In this document: piece by piece, positions 63,201 through 64,000 of the stretch | Layout of the letters: each line of letters begins with the position of its first letter | Numbering within the stretch: position 1 is the stretch's first letter | Assembly: GCA_028752905.1 (NCBI GenBank) | Contig: JAQNBH010000012.1 | Span: 22,220,956-22,284,955 of the forward strand | Origin: Cladorhizidae sp. MBARI D1340-BT2 | Taxonomy: Eukaryota; Porifera; Demospongiae; Poecilosclerida; Cladorhizidae | Direction of reading: 5' to 3' | DNA: 64,000 nucleotides | Made by a program: the position numbers and the translations under genes | Notes under the pieces: generated by a model | What the model was told of the DNA's origin: nothing | The model's input: only the letters and a program-made list of their open reading frames with translations | Databases searched by the model: none

Positions 63201-64000
63201 GGCTTTGGGCAGTGGCTTGGTACAGTGGCTTTGTACCAGTGGCTTTGGACAGTGGCTTGGTATAGTGGCTTTGTACCAGTGGCTTTGGACAGTGGTTTTG
63301 TACAGTGGCTTTGTACTATTGGCTTTGCACAGCGGCTTTGTACTGTGACTTTGTATAGTGGCTTTGTACAGTAGTTTTGTACAGTGGGTTGGGACAGTGT
63401 CTTTGTACCAGTGGCTTTGGACAGTGGCTTGGGACAGTGGCTTTGTACAAGTGGCTTTGGACAGTAGCTTGGGACAGTGGCTTTGTACCAGTTGCTTTGG
63501 ACAGTGGCTTGGGACAGTGGCTTTGTACCAGTGGCTTTGGACAGTGGCTTGGGACAGTGGCTTTGTACCAGTGGCTTTGGACAGTGGTTTGGGACAGTGG
63601 TTTTGTACCAGTGGCTTTGGATAGTGGCTTCGGACAGTGGATTTGTACCAGTGACTTTGGACAGTGGCTTGAGACAGTGGCTTTGTACCAGTGGCTTTGG
63701 ACAGTTGCTTGGTAGAGTGGCTTTGTACCAGTAGCTTTGGACAGTGGCTTGGGAAAGTGGTTTTGTACCAGTGTCTTTGGACAGTGGCTTGGTACAGTGG
63801 CTTTGTAACAGTGGCTTTGGACAGTGGCTTGTTACAGCAGTGGCTTTGTACCAGTGGCTTTGAACAGTGGCTTGGTACAGTGGCTTTGTACCAGTGGCTT
63901 TGGAAAGTGGCTTGGTACAGTGGCTTTGTACCAGTGGCTTTGGACAGTGGCTTGGTACAGTGGCTTTGTACCAGTGGTTTTGGACAGTGACTTGGTACAG
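60270..64000 (+). repeat. 3,868-bp tandem HOR, copy D (cut by window end)
   Basis: Second copy of the unit; 3,731 bp are visible and the match to copy C holds to the last base. The full unit would end about 137 bp beyond the window. Further copies may follow. Confidence 0.94.

Larger units (their letters stand above)
30863..64000 (+). repeat. 40-bp satellite array, right arm
   Basis: Same satellite and same orientation as the left arm, resuming directly after the transposon. The sequence at 30863 carries on the repeat phase interrupted at 30159, once the 5-bp target duplication is discounted. The two arms were therefore one array before the insertion. This arm contains the most homogenised blocks in the window: the roughly 1.4-kb three-copy block, the 6,074-bp pair and the 3,868-bp pair. 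It ends mid-monomer at base 64000, so the array continues. I saw no inverted segment, no gene-like sequence and no second transposon. Confidence 0.97.

Noticed and set aside
1..64000. CRISPR-like direct repeats
   Set aside because: Repeats are contiguous with no unique spacers, no leader and no cas genes. The array is a satellite with a eukaryotic transposon in it.
1..64000. Telomeric repeat or rDNA spacer
   Set aside because: The 40-bp unit matches no telomere repeat I know, and no rRNA gene or promoter sequence is present in the window.
1..64000. A new gene system or operon hidden in the array
   Set aside because: Outside 30160-30862 every stretch I read resolves into the 40-bp unit or its variants. 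No codon-biased, non-repetitive coding segment exists on either strand.

Overview
This window is almost entirely one eukaryotic tandem-repeat (satellite) array. I see no host protein gene, rRNA, tRNA, promoter or CRISPR array. The array runs off both ends of the window and keeps one orientation throughout. Its monomer is 40 bp and is made of three related 13-14 bp sub-repeats: GTGGCTTTGTACCA, then GTGGCTTTGGACA, then GTGGCTTGGTACA. About 1,580 monomers fit in the 63.3 kb of satellite. The consensus has no stop codon in any of the six frames, and 40 is not a multiple of 3, so random substitutions leave open frames of up to 1,106 codons. These frames are artefacts of the repeat and are not annotated as genes.

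Above the 40-bp level the array is a mosaic of higher-order repeats (HORs) of different sizes. The clearest are a 665-bp tandem pair (903-2232), a 2.2-kb pair 2,742 bp apart (3270-8191), a 1.34-kb pair 2,670 bp apart (8184-12197), a 5.5-5.9 kb pair (12640-23273), a 2,065/2,185-bp pair (22198-26447), a 783-bp pair (27282-30159), a 1.4-kb pair (31140-36074), a 154-bp pair (33773-34080), a roughly 1.4-kb block in three copies (35990-40164), a 6,074-bp pair with only two differences noticed (43708-55855), and a 3,868-bp pair that leaves the right edge (56402-64000). Most size differences between copies are multiples of 40 bp, as expected from unequal exchange in register.

The only non-satellite DNA is a 703-bp DNA transposon at 30160-30862. 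It has perfect 15-bp terminal inverted repeats starting CAGGGG and a 5-bp target duplication (GCTTG). The duplication is confirmed by several empty copies of the same site elsewhere in the array. On the minus strand the element keeps the last 46 codons of a hAT-type transposase, preceded by an in-frame stop, so it is an internally deleted, non-autonomous hAT element. It is present once, so it probably inserted after the surrounding repeats were amplified.

The organism is a eukaryote with large satellite blocks and hAT transposons, most likely an animal. The sequence does not identify the species or show whether the array is centromeric, subtelomeric or interstitial. Comparisons were made by eye, so identity values are qualitative.
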